DNA of 64,000 nt from Pedobacter kyungheensis (GCF_000812965.1 NZ_JSYN01000004.1:186001-250000); one strand, 5' to 3'. Counted from the first letter of the stretch, positions 9,412 to 18,143 are shown. The notes: generated by a model not told the origin, from the sequence alone. A program made the numbers and translations.

Positions 9412-9488
9412 ATGTTCTTGCGTTTTGCGTTGGGCGTTTTGCGGGTGGCGTTGTTTCGCCAAACGCTAAGCGCTTATCACAATATTAA
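9412..9488. repeat. GCGTTTGGCG-type word repeat between trpS and deoxynucleoside kinase
   Basis: The 77-base spacer is built of near-repeats of GCGTTTTG/GGCGTT, then CGCCAAACGC and the palindrome TAAGCGCTTA. Very similar strings occur at 15291-15340, 33916-33950 and 45641-45670, again mostly between genes on the same strand. Confidence 0.6.
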
Positions 9489-10487
9489 TTAAAAACTTTT
9501 AAACCCGATTAAACTGCGAACTTCCCTGATGGTTTTTTGTGCGCTTTCGCGTGCCTTTAATGCGCCATGTTTGGCCACTTGTCTTAAATAAGCATCATCT
9601 TTGGCAATATCCTGAATACGCTCGCGCATTGGCGTAGTAGCAATAATCATATCTTCGGCAAGTTGCTTTTTAAAATCACCATAACGGATTTGCATTTTGT
9701 TATAAAGGTCATCGAAATGCTGGTGCGTATCTACACTCGAAACCACTTTCATTAAATCGAAAAGGTTTTGGATCGGCTCTGGCTTTGGCTGGTTTTCTTC
9801 AGTAGGGCCACCATCGCTTACTGCACGCATTACTTTTTTACGGATCGTTTCCGGATCGTCAGATAGGTAAACCGCGTTGGCTTCTCCTTCCGATTTTCCC
9901 ATTTTACCTTTACCATCTAAACCAGGCACTTTTACCAGTTTATCTGAATAGCTAAAGGCATAAGGTTCAGGGAAATATTCGGTGTTGTACAAGCGGTTAA
10001 AACGGTTGCCAAAAGTACGCGCCATTTCGAGGTGTTGCTCCTGGTCTTTGCCAACAGGAACCTTAGTGGCTTTGTGGATCAAAATATCAGCAGCCATTAA
10101 AACCGGATAGGTTAACAAACCTGCATTAACGTTATCAGGATTGGCACGCACTTTATCTTTAAAAGAGGTACTGCGTTCCAATTCGCCCATATAAGCGTTC
10201 ATGTTCAGGTATAAATAAAGCTCTGCAATTTCAGGTACATCGCTCTGTATATAAATGGTACTGTTTTCCGGATCTATCCCGCTGGCCAGGTATTCAACCA
10301 GTACATGTTTAATGTTGCCATGTAAATCGGCCGGCGTAGGGTGAGTTGTTAACGAGTGTAAATCGGCAATAAAAAAATAGCAGTTGTAATCATTTTGCAT
10401 TTGCACAAAGTTCTTTACTGCGCCATAGTAATTACCTAAATGTAATTTTCCTGTTGAGCGAATGCCGCTCACCACTGTTTCTTTCAT
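9489..10487 (-). CDS. trpS: tryptophanyl-tRNA synthetase
   Basis: TrpRS charges tRNA-Trp in the cytoplasm. The 332-residue class I synthetase has the HIGH-type motif HLGN (16-19) within SGIRSTGKLHLGNYYGAVKN and the KMSKS-type motif KMGKS (195-199). GELERSTSFKDK and VGKDQEQHLEMAR are family-typical. Length is normal. It appears to be the first gene of the leftward run to deoxynucleoside kinase, DUF5808 and kdsB. Confidence 0.98.
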   Translation of the reverse strand: MKETVVSGIRSTGKLHLGNYYGAVKNFVQMQNDYNCYFFIADLHSLTTHPTPADLHGNIKHVLVEYLASGIDPENSTIYIQSDVPEIAELYLYLNMNAYMGELERSTSFKDKVRANPDNVNAGLLTYPVLMAADILIHKATKVPVGKDQEQHLEMARTFGNRFNRLYNTEYFPEPYAFSYSDKLVKVPGLDGKGKMGKSEGEANAVYLSDDPETIRKKVMRAVSDGGPTEENQPKPEPIQNLFDLMKVVSSVDTHQHFDDLYNKMQIRYGDFKKQLAEDMIIATTPMRERIQDIAKDDAYLRQVAKHGALKARESAQKTIREVRSLIGFKSF

Positions 10488-10769
10488 AATGGCACGAAAT
10501 TAAAAATAAAATGCAAGCATTGTATAACATGAAGTTAATTTTATCTCAATTTAGATTATTGCCTTATACATTACTTCACCGTCGTTTTCTGCTAAATTAA
10601 TGGAAACGACTATAACCTTAACCACCTAAGAAATATAAGTACACACTAGCTGAATGTTCTAATATGACTTATATGGTGAAATGATTATAATGTTTTAAAT
10701 TCCACCACTTAAAAAATCGTATATATAAAATACAATTATGTCAAGCTATTTTATATTTTTGAAGCATCT
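10488..10769. other. divergent intergenic region trpS/plsC
   Basis: This is a 282-base, very AT-rich spacer between divergent genes. It contains the plsC -7 box TATTTTTG at 10754-10761, 8 bases before the plsC ATG. No gene, RNA or strong hairpin is seen. The trpS promoter must also lie here but is not obvious. Confidence 0.5.
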
Positions 10770-11495
10770 ATGATTAAAATTCTTCGTCAGCTGCACCGCA
10801 TATGGTTTCTATTCTGGATCATATTCTTTTTTGCGCTGTTTTACCCATTTTACTATTTAACATCGCGCAACGAGCGCTATTATGGTATCTTAAATTTCTT
10901 CAGAAAAGCAAATAGTTTTCTATGTAGTTTTTTCTCAGGGGTATTTTTCGCTTACCATTATGAAGAAAAGCTGGACAGGAACCAAACCTATATTTATTGC
11001 GCCAACCATAGCTCTAACCTCGATATCATGATTTTTTGTATCATGGGGCATGGGAAGTATCATTTTATGGGAAAAGATGAGCTGCTAAACAATCCGGTGT
11101 TAGGCATTTTTTTTAAAACCATTGACATATCGGTAAACCGCGATAGCAAGATTTCGGCTTTCAGGGCATTTAAAAAAGCTGGCGAAAATTTAGAAAAGGG
11201 AATGAGTCTGGTCATTTTTCCTGAAGGAAAGATTGACGATCATTATCCACCAAAACTCGGTGAGTTTAAAAATGGTCCTTTTCGTCTGGCTATTGATAAA
11301 AACATCCCTTTAGTGCCGGTAAGTTTATCCAATGTTTGGCAAATTAACTGGGATGACGGCGCAAAGTATGGAAGTAAGCCGGGAATTTGCGATATTTACG
11401 TCCACAAACCCATAAATACCGCCACAATGACTACCGATGATTCGGATAAATTGAAAGAGCAGGTGTATCAATTGATTGATAGTAAGCTAGTATAA
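10770..11495 (+). CDS. plsC: 1-acyl-sn-glycerol-3-phosphate acyltransferase
   Basis: PlsC adds the second acyl chain to lysophosphatidate in phospholipid synthesis at the inner membrane. The 241-residue protein has an N-terminal membrane segment (about 10-32), the catalytic HX4D motif H80-SSNL-D85, and FPEG at 150-153. The start is fixed by the -7 box 8 bases upstream. The stop is followed after one base by gatC, so the two genes are coupled. Confidence 0.95.
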   Translation: MIKILRQLHRIWFLFWIIFFFALFYPFYYLTSRNERYYGILNFFRKANSFLCSFFSGVFFAYHYEEKLDRNQTYIYCANHSSNLDIMIFCIMGHGKYHFMGKDELLNNPVLGIFFKTIDISVNRDSKISAFRAFKKAGENLEKGMSLVIFPEGKIDDHYPPKLGEFKNGPFRLAIDKNIPLVPVSLSNVWQINWDDGAKYGSKPGICDIYVHKPINTATMTTDDSDKLKEQVYQLIDSKLV

Positions 11496-11496
11496 T

Positions 11497-11787
11497 ATGA
11501 TTTTAGACGCAAAAACCATCCATAAAATAGCCGATCTGGCCAGAATTCATATTGATGAAAAGCAGGTTGATGTTTTAATTCCGGAAATGAATAAAGTTTT
11601 ATCGTTTATGGAAAAGTTAAACGAATTGGATACCACTAATGTAAAACCTTTGGTTTATATGAACGAATCGGTTAATGTTTGGCGTGAGGATGTAGTAAAA
11701 CAAGAAATTACCACTGCCGAGGGGTTAAAAAATGCCGCAAAACATAGCGACGAATTTTTTATGGTACCCAAGATTATTGAAAAATAG
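11497..11787 (+). CDS. gatC: Asp/Glu-tRNA amidotransferase subunit C
   Basis: GatC stabilises the GatCAB complex that amidates misacylated Glu-tRNA-Gln and Asp-tRNA-Asn. The 96-residue length, the opening IHKIADLARIHI, the central NELDTTNVKPL and the C-terminal FFMVPKIIEK are typical. It starts one base after plsC. gatA and gatB are not in this window, as is common in Bacteroidota where gatC is separate. Confidence 0.95.
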   Translation: MILDAKTIHKIADLARIHIDEKQVDVLIPEMNKVLSFMEKLNELDTTNVKPLVYMNESVNVWREDVVKQEITTAEGLKNAAKHSDEFFMVPKIIEK

Positions 11788-11934
11788 CTTGTAATTAAAG
11801 CCACAGATTTACAGATTGGATAGCCTTTGTAACTGTGCTTGCTTTACAGTCCGTTAATTTAAGCAGTATTTGCAATCAAATTTTAAATCTCTTGTAACAT
11901 ACCTGCCATTACTCATGTCTAAAAAAGAAAAAAC

Positions 11935-12693
11935 ATGGAGAAACCACTCATTACTATAAAGGAAATTGGCCGTAAATATGTTATTGGATCTGAGGTGATT
12001 CACGCTTTAAAATCAGTTTCTTTAGATATCCATAAAGGCGAATTTGTAGCATTGATGGGGCCATCTGGTTCTGGTAAATCTACTTTGATGAACATTTTAG
12101 GCTGTTTAGATACCCCTTCAAGCGGTACCTATGTGCTAAATGGTACAAATGTGAGTCACATGAGCGATGATGCACTTGCAGAAGTGCGGAACAAAGAAAT
12201 TGGTTTCGTGTTTCAAACCTTTAACCTGTTGCCACGCTCAACCTCTCTCGATAATGTAGCTTTACCGTTAATTTATGCCGGAAGCAGCAAAAAAGACCGT
12301 CAGGCCAGGGCTGCCAAAGCCTTAGAAAACGTGGGGTTAGGTAACCGTATGGACCATAAACCTAATGAGCTTTCTGGTGGTCAGCGCCAGCGTGTGGCAG
12401 TAGCAAGGGCATTGATTAACGATCCATCTATTATTCTTGCCGATGAGCCAACCGGTAACTTAGATACCAAGACATCAATCGAAATTATGGGTTTGTTAGA
12501 AGAAATCCATAGCAAAGGCAATACCATCATCCTGGTAACACACGAAGAGGATATCGCCCAACATGCACACCGGATTGTGCGTATGCGCGACGGATTGATC
12601 GAAAACGATTATTTAAATACCGAAGTAAAAAATGTTTCGCCACGCCTGCAGGCTTTGAAAGAAAGCGGCAGCGATTGGGAGAAAATTAACTAG
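11935..12693 (+). CDS. ABC transporter ATP-binding protein (MacB/LolD type)
   Basis: This is a cytoplasmic ATPase subunit of 252 residues: Walker [10 protein letters not shown] (42-50), Q-loop near 94, signature LSGGQ (146-150), Walker B ending ILADEP (167-172) and the switch His in VTHEED. The sequence groups with MacB/LolD-like ATPases that power FtsX-type permeases. No permease is adjacent; the FtsX-type permease at 16594-17838 is a possible partner (inference). A degenerate GCCACAGATTTACAGATT word lies upstream near 11800-11820. Confidence 0.93.
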   Translation: MEKPLITIKEIGRKYVIGSEVIHALKSVSLDIHKGEFVALMGPSGSGKSTLMNILGCLDTPSSGTYVLNGTNVSHMSDDALAEVRNKEIGFVFQTFNLLPRSTSLDNVALPLIYAGSSKKDRQARAAKALENVGLGNRMDHKPNELSGGQRQRVAVARALINDPSIILADEPTGNLDTKTSIEIMGLLEEIHSKGNTIILVTHEEDIAQHAHRIVRMRDGLIENDYLNTEVKNVSPRLQALKESGSDWEKIN

Positions 12694-12831
12694 GGCTGAA
12701 GGTGTAAGGCATAGGGCTTAAGGTTTTGTAGCACTATTCTTAAATCTTTCCAAAAATAAATTGAGGTTAATGGTGTAAGGCATAGGGTATAAGGCTTTAA
12801 GCCCTAAACCTCATACCTCTAACCTTTTCAT
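12694..12831. repeat. AAGGCATAGGG/CCTAAACC word repeats
   Basis: The spacer between the ABC ATPase and cobalamin adenosyltransferase genes contains two AAGG..TAAGGCATAGGG strings and then CCCTAAACCTCATACCTCTAACC. The two parts are roughly complementary, so the transcript could fold. No B12 riboswitch features are recognisable, although the downstream gene concerns cobalamin. Confidence 0.55.
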
Positions 12832-13380
12832 ATGAAAATCTATACTAAAACCGGCGATAAAGGACAAACATCACTTATTGGTGGTACCCGGGTGCCTAAA
12901 TTCCATCACCGTATCGAAACTTACGGAACCGTTGATGAGCTTAATTCGTATATTGGTTTAATCATGTGCCAGGATATTAATCCGCACTACAAACAGTTGC
13001 TGAAAGAAATCCAGGACCGTTTATTTACGGTTGGTGCATCGTTAGCTGCTGATCCGGAGAAATCTAAAATGAAAATTCCTGATTTGCACGATGCGGATAT
13101 TAACCTGCTTGAAAAGGAGATGGACGAAATGAATGAATTATTGCCTGCTTTAAAGCATTTTGTGCTGCCTGGCGGAAATACTGTAGTTTCTTACTGTCAT
13201 TTGGCCAGATGTGTATGCAGAAGGGCAGAGCGGCTTGCTGTAGCGCTTGCAGAAAATAGCTTTGTAGATGAGCGGGTAACGATTTATCTGAACCGTTTAA
13301 GTGATTATTTGTTTGTTTTGGCACGAAAACTGACGATGGATTTCAAGGCGGAAGAAAACATTTGGATTCCGCGGGTTTGA
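12832..13380 (+). CDS. cob(I)alamin adenosyltransferase, PduO type
   Basis: This ATP:co(I)rrinoid adenosyltransferase makes adenosylcobalamin from cob(I)alamin and ATP. The 182-residue protein has the N-terminal ATP loop YTKTGDKGQTSLIGG (3-17), then ETYGTVDELNSYIG, FVLPGGN and the C-terminal CRRAERLAV helix with the conserved Arg and Glu. It should supply AdoCbl to B12 enzymes and possibly to the CarH-like regulator at 29.8 kb (inference). It stands alone between word repeats and DUF2795. Confidence 0.94.
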   Translation: MKIYTKTGDKGQTSLIGGTRVPKFHHRIETYGTVDELNSYIGLIMCQDINPHYKQLLKEIQDRLFTVGASLAADPEKSKMKIPDLHDADINLLEKEMDEMNELLPALKHFVLPGGNTVVSYCHLARCVCRRAERLAVALAENSFVDERVTIYLNRLSDYLFVLARKLTMDFKAEENIWIPRV

Positions 13381-13466
13381 TAGTTGAAAAATAAGTTTGT
13401 TTTGCTCAAAAATTTTAATATACTTTGCGCATAATAAAGGAATACGAATTAAATTGAATTGATGAT

Positions 13467-13688
13467 ATGTATTGGACATTAGAATTAGCATCGCACCTGG
13501 AAGACGCACCATGGCCTGCAACTAAAGACGAATTAATTGATTACGGTATCCGCTCTGGTGCCCCGGTAGAAGTTATTGAAAACTTACAGGCATTAGAAGA
13601 TGATGGCGAGCCTTATGAAACGATTGAGGAAATCTGGCCTGATTATCCAACGAAAGAAGATTTCTTCTTTAACGAGGACGAATACTAA
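13467..13688 (+). CDS. DUF2795 domain protein
   Basis: The 73-residue acidic protein matches the DUF2795 pattern (LASHLEDAPWPATKDELIDY, then GAPVEVIENLQAL). In Bacteroidota it is typically a short protein encoded alone. Function unknown; cytoplasmic, no membrane segment. A strong intrinsic terminator follows 14 bases after the stop. Confidence 0.88.
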   Translation: MYWTLELASHLEDAPWPATKDELIDYGIRSGAPVEVIENLQALEDDGEPYETIEEIWPDYPTKEDFFFNEDEY

Positions 13689-13701
13689 CAAGAAAATAAG
13701 G

Positions 13702-13731
13702 AACCTCCCGGAAACACCGGGAGGTTTTTTT
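13702..13731 (+). terminator. intrinsic terminator after DUF2795 gene
   Basis: A perfect 10-bp stem, AACCTCCCGG/CCGGGAGGTT (13702-13711 and 13717-13726), with a 5-base loop is followed by a run of T to 13731. Confidence 0.93.
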
Positions 13732-13745
13732 ATGCCTAAAAAATG

Positions 13746-14197
13746 TTTCCCGCTGATTACGCAGGTAAAGGCCGCTTATCTAATCTGCGTTTATCTTCTC
13801 AAATTTGCGGGAGAGTGATTGGCGCTTTGTTTCCCGCTGATTACGCGGAGAACGCAGATGAAGGCCTGTTATAAACAAATCTGCGTTTATCATCTTAAAT
13901 CTGCGGGAGAGTGATTGGCGCTTTATTTCCCGTTGATTACGCGGAGTGTGCAGATAAACGGCTGTCATAAACAAATCTGAGTTTATCTTCTTAAATCAGC
14001 GGGAGAATTATTGGTGCTTTATTTCCCGCTGATTACGCGGAGTGCGCAGATGAAGGGCTGTCATAAACAAATTTGCGTTTATCATCTTAAATCTGCGGGA
14101 GAATTATTGGCGCTTTATTTCCCGCTGATTACGCGGAGTGCGCAGATGAAGGGCTGTCATAAACAAATCTGCATTTATCATCTTAAATCTGCGGGGA
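13746..14197. repeat. five-copy palindromic tandem repeat, 96-bp period
   Basis: Five copies begin with TTTCCCGCTGATTACGC (one copy has a substitution) at 13746, 13830, 13926, 14022 and 14118. The first period is 84 bp and the others exactly 96. Each copy has an outer inverted repeat (CCCGCTGATT near the left end, AATCTGCGGG or AATCAGCGGG near the right) and most have an inner one (GCAGAT and ATCTGC). Copies 4 and 5 are nearly identical, suggesting recent duplication. Short open frames inside are by-products. Related single copies lie at 40235-40395. Confidence 0.9.
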
Positions 14198-14364
14198 AAT
14201 AATTTGATATTATCTGCTCAGATTATGCGATCTAATCCGTCTTTCCCCTCCTGGATTTGTCTGAAAATTATCGCAAAATCAAATTAATCTTTACAATTCT
14301 TAAACAAAAGTTAAAAATCGGGTGTTAATACTGCAATAATTTACATTACTAAAAAATTAACACT

Positions 14365-14523
14365 ATGGGAAATTTATTGTATTTAGTCGCAGTAGTATTG
14401 GTAATACTTTGGGTCATCGGATTTATATTTCACGGCTTCGGCGATGTTGGCGGTATAATCCACGTTTTATTGGTTATCGCAGTGATTGCCATTCTGCTTA
14501 AAATTATTGGCAGGGCAGCATAA
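14365..14523 (+). CDS. lmo0937-type small membrane protein
   Basis: This 52-residue protein starts MGNLLYLVAVVLVILW and has two hydrophobic segments (about 3-22 and 31-47) separated by HGFGDVGG. It matches the lmo0937 family of tiny membrane proteins (DUF5670) found across Firmicutes and Bacteroidota, of unknown, possibly stress-related function. It sits between the tandem repeat and a bidirectional terminator, so it is its own transcript. Confidence 0.85.
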   Translation: MGNLLYLVAVVLVILWVIGFIFHGFGDVGGIIHVLLVIAVIAILLKIIGRAA

Positions 14524-14580
14524 AATATATCAATCCGTTATGCGCTTCTTTTAAGTACGCCTTAAAACAGAAGGATAACA

Positions 14581-14612
14581 AAAAAGGAGTTTCAATTTTG
14601 AAACTCCTTTTT
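14581..14612. terminator. bidirectional terminator between miniprotein gene and ispD
   Basis: A 14-bp perfect stem (14581-14594 and 14599-14612) runs from AAAAAGGAGTTTCA to its complement with a 4-base loop. T-rich ends on both strands make it work for the miniprotein gene and for ispD, whose stop is at 14620. Confidence 0.9.
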
Positions 14613-14619
14613 CAATAAA

Positions 14620-15285
14620 TTAATGTTTTAGCAACAGTTCAGCCAGCTCAAGATCAATCGGGTAGGTGATTTTAAGATTACTGCGTTCGCCTTCAATAAT
14701 ATTAATGTTGTAACCTATTGATTCGACTACGCTGGCATCATCCGTAAAATGAGTGTCGAATTCCTGATTATAAGCTTCTTTAAGCACGTTAATACTAAAA
14801 GTTTGAGGTGTTTGCACCAGGTAGATTTCATCGCGCTTTAATGCAGTTGTTTTTCCGTTTTTAAACTGGCGCACGCTATCACTCGATTGTACAGCCGCAA
14901 TAACATTACCCTGCAGGGCAGCCGCCTGATAACAACTGTCAATAAGTTTTTTCGAAACCAATGGGCGTACGGCATCATGAATGGCAACAAAACTATCCTC
15001 TTCTATGCTATAAACCGCATTTTTAACTGAATGGAAGCGCTCCGTACCGCCATCAATAACCTGATGAGGAACACGGAAATTAAATTCATCGCACAATCGG
15101 TGCCAATAAGCTTGCTGTTCTTTATTTAAAACCAGTAAAATTTTGGGTTGGGCATCGCTTTGTGCAAAAGCTTTTATGGTATGCATTAAAACCGGGAGGT
15201 TTTTGAGCAGTAGAAATTGTTTTGGGGTTTCTGTTTGCATCCGATTGCCAGAACCGCCTGCTACAATTATAGCGTAGTATTTCAT
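14620..15285 (-). CDS. ispD: 2-C-methyl-D-erythritol 4-phosphate cytidylyltransferase
   Basis: IspD couples MEP to CTP in the non-mevalonate isoprenoid pathway, which supplies IPP and DMAPP. The 221-residue protein has the nucleotide-binding start IIVAGGSGNRMQTETPKQF, the HDAVRPLVS motif and FTDDASVVES, all diagnostic. It follows queA with a 58-base spacer made of a word repeat. It feeds the same precursor pool that idi and crtB (30.7-32 kb) use. Confidence 0.97.
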   Translation of the reverse strand: MKYYAIIVAGGSGNRMQTETPKQFLLLKNLPVLMHTIKAFAQSDAQPKILLVLNKEQQAYWHRLCDEFNFRVPHQVIDGGTERFHSVKNAVYSIEEDSFVAIHDAVRPLVSKKLIDSCYQAAALQGNVIAAVQSSDSVRQFKNGKTTALKRDEIYLVQTPQTFSINVLKEAYNQEFDTHFTDDASVVESIGYNINIIEGERSNLKITYPIDLELAELLLKH

Positions 15286-15290
15286 AGTTG

Positions 15291-15340
15291 TGCGTTTAGG
15301 GTTTGGCGTTCAGCGCTAAATCGCCAAACGCCAACCGCAA
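15291..15340. repeat. GCGTTTGGCG-type word repeat between queA and ispD
   Basis: The spacer reads as GCGTTTAGG, GTTTGGCG, an AGCGCT palindrome, CGCCAAACGCC. The arms GTTTGGCG (15301-15308) and CGCCAAAC (15322-15329) form an 8-bp hairpin around AGCGCT. It belongs to the same family as 9421-9478. Confidence 0.65.
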
Positions 15341-15343
15341 AAC

Positions 15344-16393
15344 TTATATAATTAGCATGGCATCGCCGTAGCTGTAAAATTTATATTTTTCTTTAACCGC
15401 AACCTCGTAGGCATTCATTACGTTTTCGTAACCACCAAATGCACTTACCATCATCAATAAAGTAGATTCTGGTGTGTGAAAATTGGTAATCATAGAGTTT
15501 GCAATGCTGAAATCGTATGGAGGGAAGATAAACTTACTGGTCCAGTCGTTAGCAGCTTTTAAAGTTCTGTTGGCAGAAACGGCCGATTCGATAGCACGCA
15601 TTGAAGTAGTACCTACCGCACAGATTCTTTTTTTGTTTTCTAAAGCCCTGTTTACAATGTTAGCATCTTTTTGCTCGATGATAAACTGCTCTGAATCCAT
15701 TTTGTGTTTGGTTAAATCTTCAACCTCAACCGTTCTGAAAGTTCCTAAACCCACGTGTAAAGTTACTTCAGCAAAATCAACACCTTTAAGCTCAAGACGT
15801 TTCATTAATTCGCGGCTAAAGTGTAAACCTGCAGTAGGAGCAGCAACAGCACCTTCGTGTTTAGCAAAAATGGTTTGGTAACGCTCTTTATCTTCGGCAG
15901 TTGCTTTACGTTTAATGTATTTAGGAAGTGGTGTTTCGCCTAAAATTTCAACGTTTTTTCTAAACTCTTCGTCGCTACCTTCAAATAAGAAACGGATGGT
16001 ACGTCCACGTGAGGTAGTATTATCTACCACTTCAGCCACTAACAAATCGTCGTCGCCGAAGTACAATTTATTACCTACACGGATTTTACGGGCCGGATCA
16101 ACCAAAACATCCCATAAACGCAACTCTTTATTTAATTCACGTAATAAGAAAACTTCAATAGTAGCACCTGTTTTCTCTTTGTTGCCGTATAAACGTGCAG
16201 GGAAAACCTTGGTGTTGTTTAATATCATAACGTCTTTGTCGTCGAAATAACCTAAAACGTCTTTGAAAATTTTATGTTCAATTTTACCGCTGTCTTTGTG
16301 TAAAACCATTAGGCGAGCTTCGTCGCGTTCTTCAGCCGGATTATTGGCTACCAATGATTCAGGTAAGTTAAATTTGAATTGTGATAATTTCAT
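15344..16393 (-). CDS. queA: tRNA preQ1(34) S-adenosylmethionine ribosyltransferase-isomerase
   Basis: QueA transfers and isomerises the ribosyl group of SAM onto preQ1 in tRNA, giving epoxyqueuosine, which QueG (49.0-50.0 kb) then reduces. With the ATG at 16393 the protein has 349 residues and begins [29 protein letters not shown] in register with the family. [21 protein letters not shown] and TNFHTPEST are diagnostic. An in-frame ATG 23 codons earlier would place the perfect -7 box (16416-16423) inside the coding region, so the shorter start is preferred. Confidence 0.96.
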   Translation of the reverse strand: MKLSQFKFNLPESLVANNPAEERDEARLMVLHKDSGKIEHKIFKDVLGYFDDKDVMILNNTKVFPARLYGNKEKTGATIEVFLLRELNKELRLWDVLVDPARKIRVGNKLYFGDDDLLVAEVVDNTTSRGRTIRFLFEGSDEEFRKNVEILGETPLPKYIKRKATAEDKERYQTIFAKHEGAVAAPTAGLHFSRELMKRLELKGVDFAEVTLHVGLGTFRTVEVEDLTKHKMDSEQFIIEQKDANIVNRALENKKRICAVGTTSMRAIESAVSANRTLKAANDWTSKFIFPPYDFSIANSMITNFHTPESTLLMMVSAFGGYENVMNAYEVAVKEKYKFYSYGDAMLII

Positions 16394-16415
16394 TCCTGAT
16401 GAATTTTTTGAGGTG

Positions 16416-16423
16416 CAAAAATA
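16416..16423 (-). promoter_or_regulatory. queA -7 box
   Basis: TATTTTTG on the minus strand is a perfect TAnnTTTG match lying 22 bases before the queA ATG. No good -33 box is visible. It decides the start codon. Confidence 0.6.
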
Positions 16424-16593
16424 CGAATTTAATTTTTCTTTTCGGTATTTTATCAAACGCATTTGATTATATTATGTTTTACATTACTTTAAGTTAAATT
16501 ATACAGCCTGTAAATGCGGGCTAGCCACAAAAATTAATTAGTTTTGAAGATATGCTGTAACCTTTTAACAGGCTTTGCATCTAACCACTAATT

Positions 16594-17838
16594 ATGATAA
16601 TCTTTAGGCTAATAGGCGAGAGTTTCCGTTTTGCATTTGATGCGTTGCGCCAGAATAAATTGCGTACCATGTTATCGCTTTTGGCTATAACCATTGGTAT
16701 TTTTACCATTATTGCGGTGTTTTCTGCTGTAGATACCTTCCGCGGTAAACTGCAGTCGAGCGTTGATAAACTGGGTTCGAATACCATTTATGTACAAAAA
16801 TGGCCCTGGATATTTGGTGATGGCTACCCCTGGTGGAAGTACATGAACCGCCCTCAGCCTTCTATACGCGATTTTGAAACGCTGCGCGAAAGGATTGAAA
16901 ATGCACAAGGTGTAACCTTCGAAATATCGACCAACGACCGTACCATTAAATACCGGAGCAGTTCGGTTGAAGGAATTTCGGTTTGGGCAGCCTCACACGA
17001 TTTTAATAAAACCTGGAATTTTGAGCTGCAAGATGGCCGTTACTTTACCGAAAACGAAAGTAAAAACGGTTCGCCGGTTTGTATTTTAGGTTCTGATATT
17101 GCCGACGGTCTTTTTAGTGGTGATAAGGCGGTAGGGAAGCAGGTACAGATTTTAGGCAGAAGGTTAACTGTTGTTGGCGTTTTCAAAAAAGAAGGTGAAG
17201 ATATGCTGGGTACATCGCTCGATAAGAATGTAAATATCCCTATAAATTTTGCCAAAGGCGTGCTGGATATCCAGAGCGAGCGTTACGGACCACAAATTAC
17301 AGTTCGCGGTAACGATAACGTGAGTTTAGAAGAGGTAGAGAGCGAATTGAGAGGTTTAATGCGCTCAATTCACCGCATCAGACCAGGCCAGGAAGAAGAT
17401 TTTGCCTTAAATAAAACTACCATTTTATCTAACCAGTTAGATTCGATGTTTAAGATGGTTAATATTGCCGGATGGGTAATTGGAGGCTTCTCTATTCTGG
17501 TGGGTGGCTTTAGTATTGCCAATATCATGTTTGTTTCGGTGAAAGAGCGTACCAATATTATCGGTATCCAAAAATCACTAGGGGCTAAAAACTATTTCAT
17601 TTTACTACAATTTATATTCGAATCGATTTCACTATGTATTCTGGGCGGATTGCTGGGGCTGTTACTGGTGTACCTGTTTGCATTGGGTATTGGTGCTGCT
17701 ACCGATTTCCACATTATATTGGGCCTCAATAACATTATTTTAGGTATCGGAATTTCTATCATTATTGGTACAATTTCGGGATTCTGGCCAGCTTATTCGG
17801 CTTCGAGGTTAGATCCGGTAGAGGCGATCAGGAGCTAG
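16594..17838 (+). CDS. ABC transporter permease, MacB/FtsX type
   Basis: The 414-residue inner-membrane protein has the MacB topology: one membrane segment (about 25-46), a periplasmic MacB_PCD domain (about 50-270), then three membrane segments near 285-310, 335-360 and 375-400 ending in the FtsX-typical PAYSASRLDPVEAIRS. These permeases transmit ATPase motion to the periplasm rather than move substrates through a channel. No ATPase gene is adjacent; the one at 11935-12693 is of the right class. Confidence 0.93.
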   Translation: MIIFRLIGESFRFAFDALRQNKLRTMLSLLAITIGIFTIIAVFSAVDTFRGKLQSSVDKLGSNTIYVQKWPWIFGDGYPWWKYMNRPQPSIRDFETLRERIENAQGVTFEISTNDRTIKYRSSSVEGISVWAASHDFNKTWNFELQDGRYFTENESKNGSPVCILGSDIADGLFSGDKAVGKQVQILGRRLTVVGVFKKEGEDMLGTSLDKNVNIPINFAKGVLDIQSERYGPQITVRGNDNVSLEEVESELRGLMRSIHRIRPGQEEDFALNKTTILSNQLDSMFKMVNIAGWVIGGFSILVGGFSIANIMFVSVKERTNIIGIQKSLGAKNYFILLQFIFESISLCILGGLLGLLLVYLFALGIGAATDFHIILGLNNIILGIGISIIIGTISGFWPAYSASRLDPVEAIRS

Positions 17839-18143
17839 TTTAGTTTACAGTTATCAATTTACAGTTGGCAGTTTGCAGTTTGACAGGGCATTAGGATGTA
17901 GTTACCCTGGTTAAATAAACCTTATAGAAGTGGAAAGCCCGGAGTGAGGTACGAACGAGGACTTGAAACGGAAAGAAGGACTGATTGAGCCATGAAATGC
18001 TGACTTTCATTTTCAAAGTTTGAAATATAGCTAAATTATAGGGATCAATTTTTGTGGTCGGTGTGACACCAACCACTAAGGTTAAGATTCCTGGAGGCAG
18101 ATCTCTCCACTCCATTACATTTCGGTCGAGATGACGAAAAGAT
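17839..18143. repeat. gene-free stretch with word repeats and a decayed CGAGATGACG element
   Basis: It begins with TTTACAGTTGGCAGTTTGCAGTTT-like words split over 17850-17882, continues with an unassigned segment (about 17925-18010, GAGTGAGGTACGAACGAGG), and ends at 18090-18136 with GATCTCTCCACTCC..TTTCGGTCGAGATGACG. That end resembles the right ends of the elements at 52.1-52.4 kb. A 74-codon frame on the minus strand here has no protein-like features. Confidence 0.5.

Noticed and set aside
12696..12831. Possible cobalamin riboswitch before the adenosyltransferase
   Set aside because: The spacer consists of word repeats and has no B12-box or riboswitch core.
13746..14197. CRISPR array
   Set aside because: The whole 96-bp unit repeats with no unique spacers, and no cas genes are near.
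13780..14202. Small frames on both strands in the 96-bp repeat array
   Set aside because: They follow the repeat period and have low-complexity products; better explained as non-coding repeat.
15483..16250. Plus-strand open frames of 111-132 codons inside queA
   Set aside because: They lie fully inside a well-conserved gene on the other strand and have no protein-like motifs or promoters.
17891..18115. 74-codon minus-strand frame after the ABC permease
   Set aside because: It overlaps a composite repeat spacer and shows no promoter or fold features; probably spurious.
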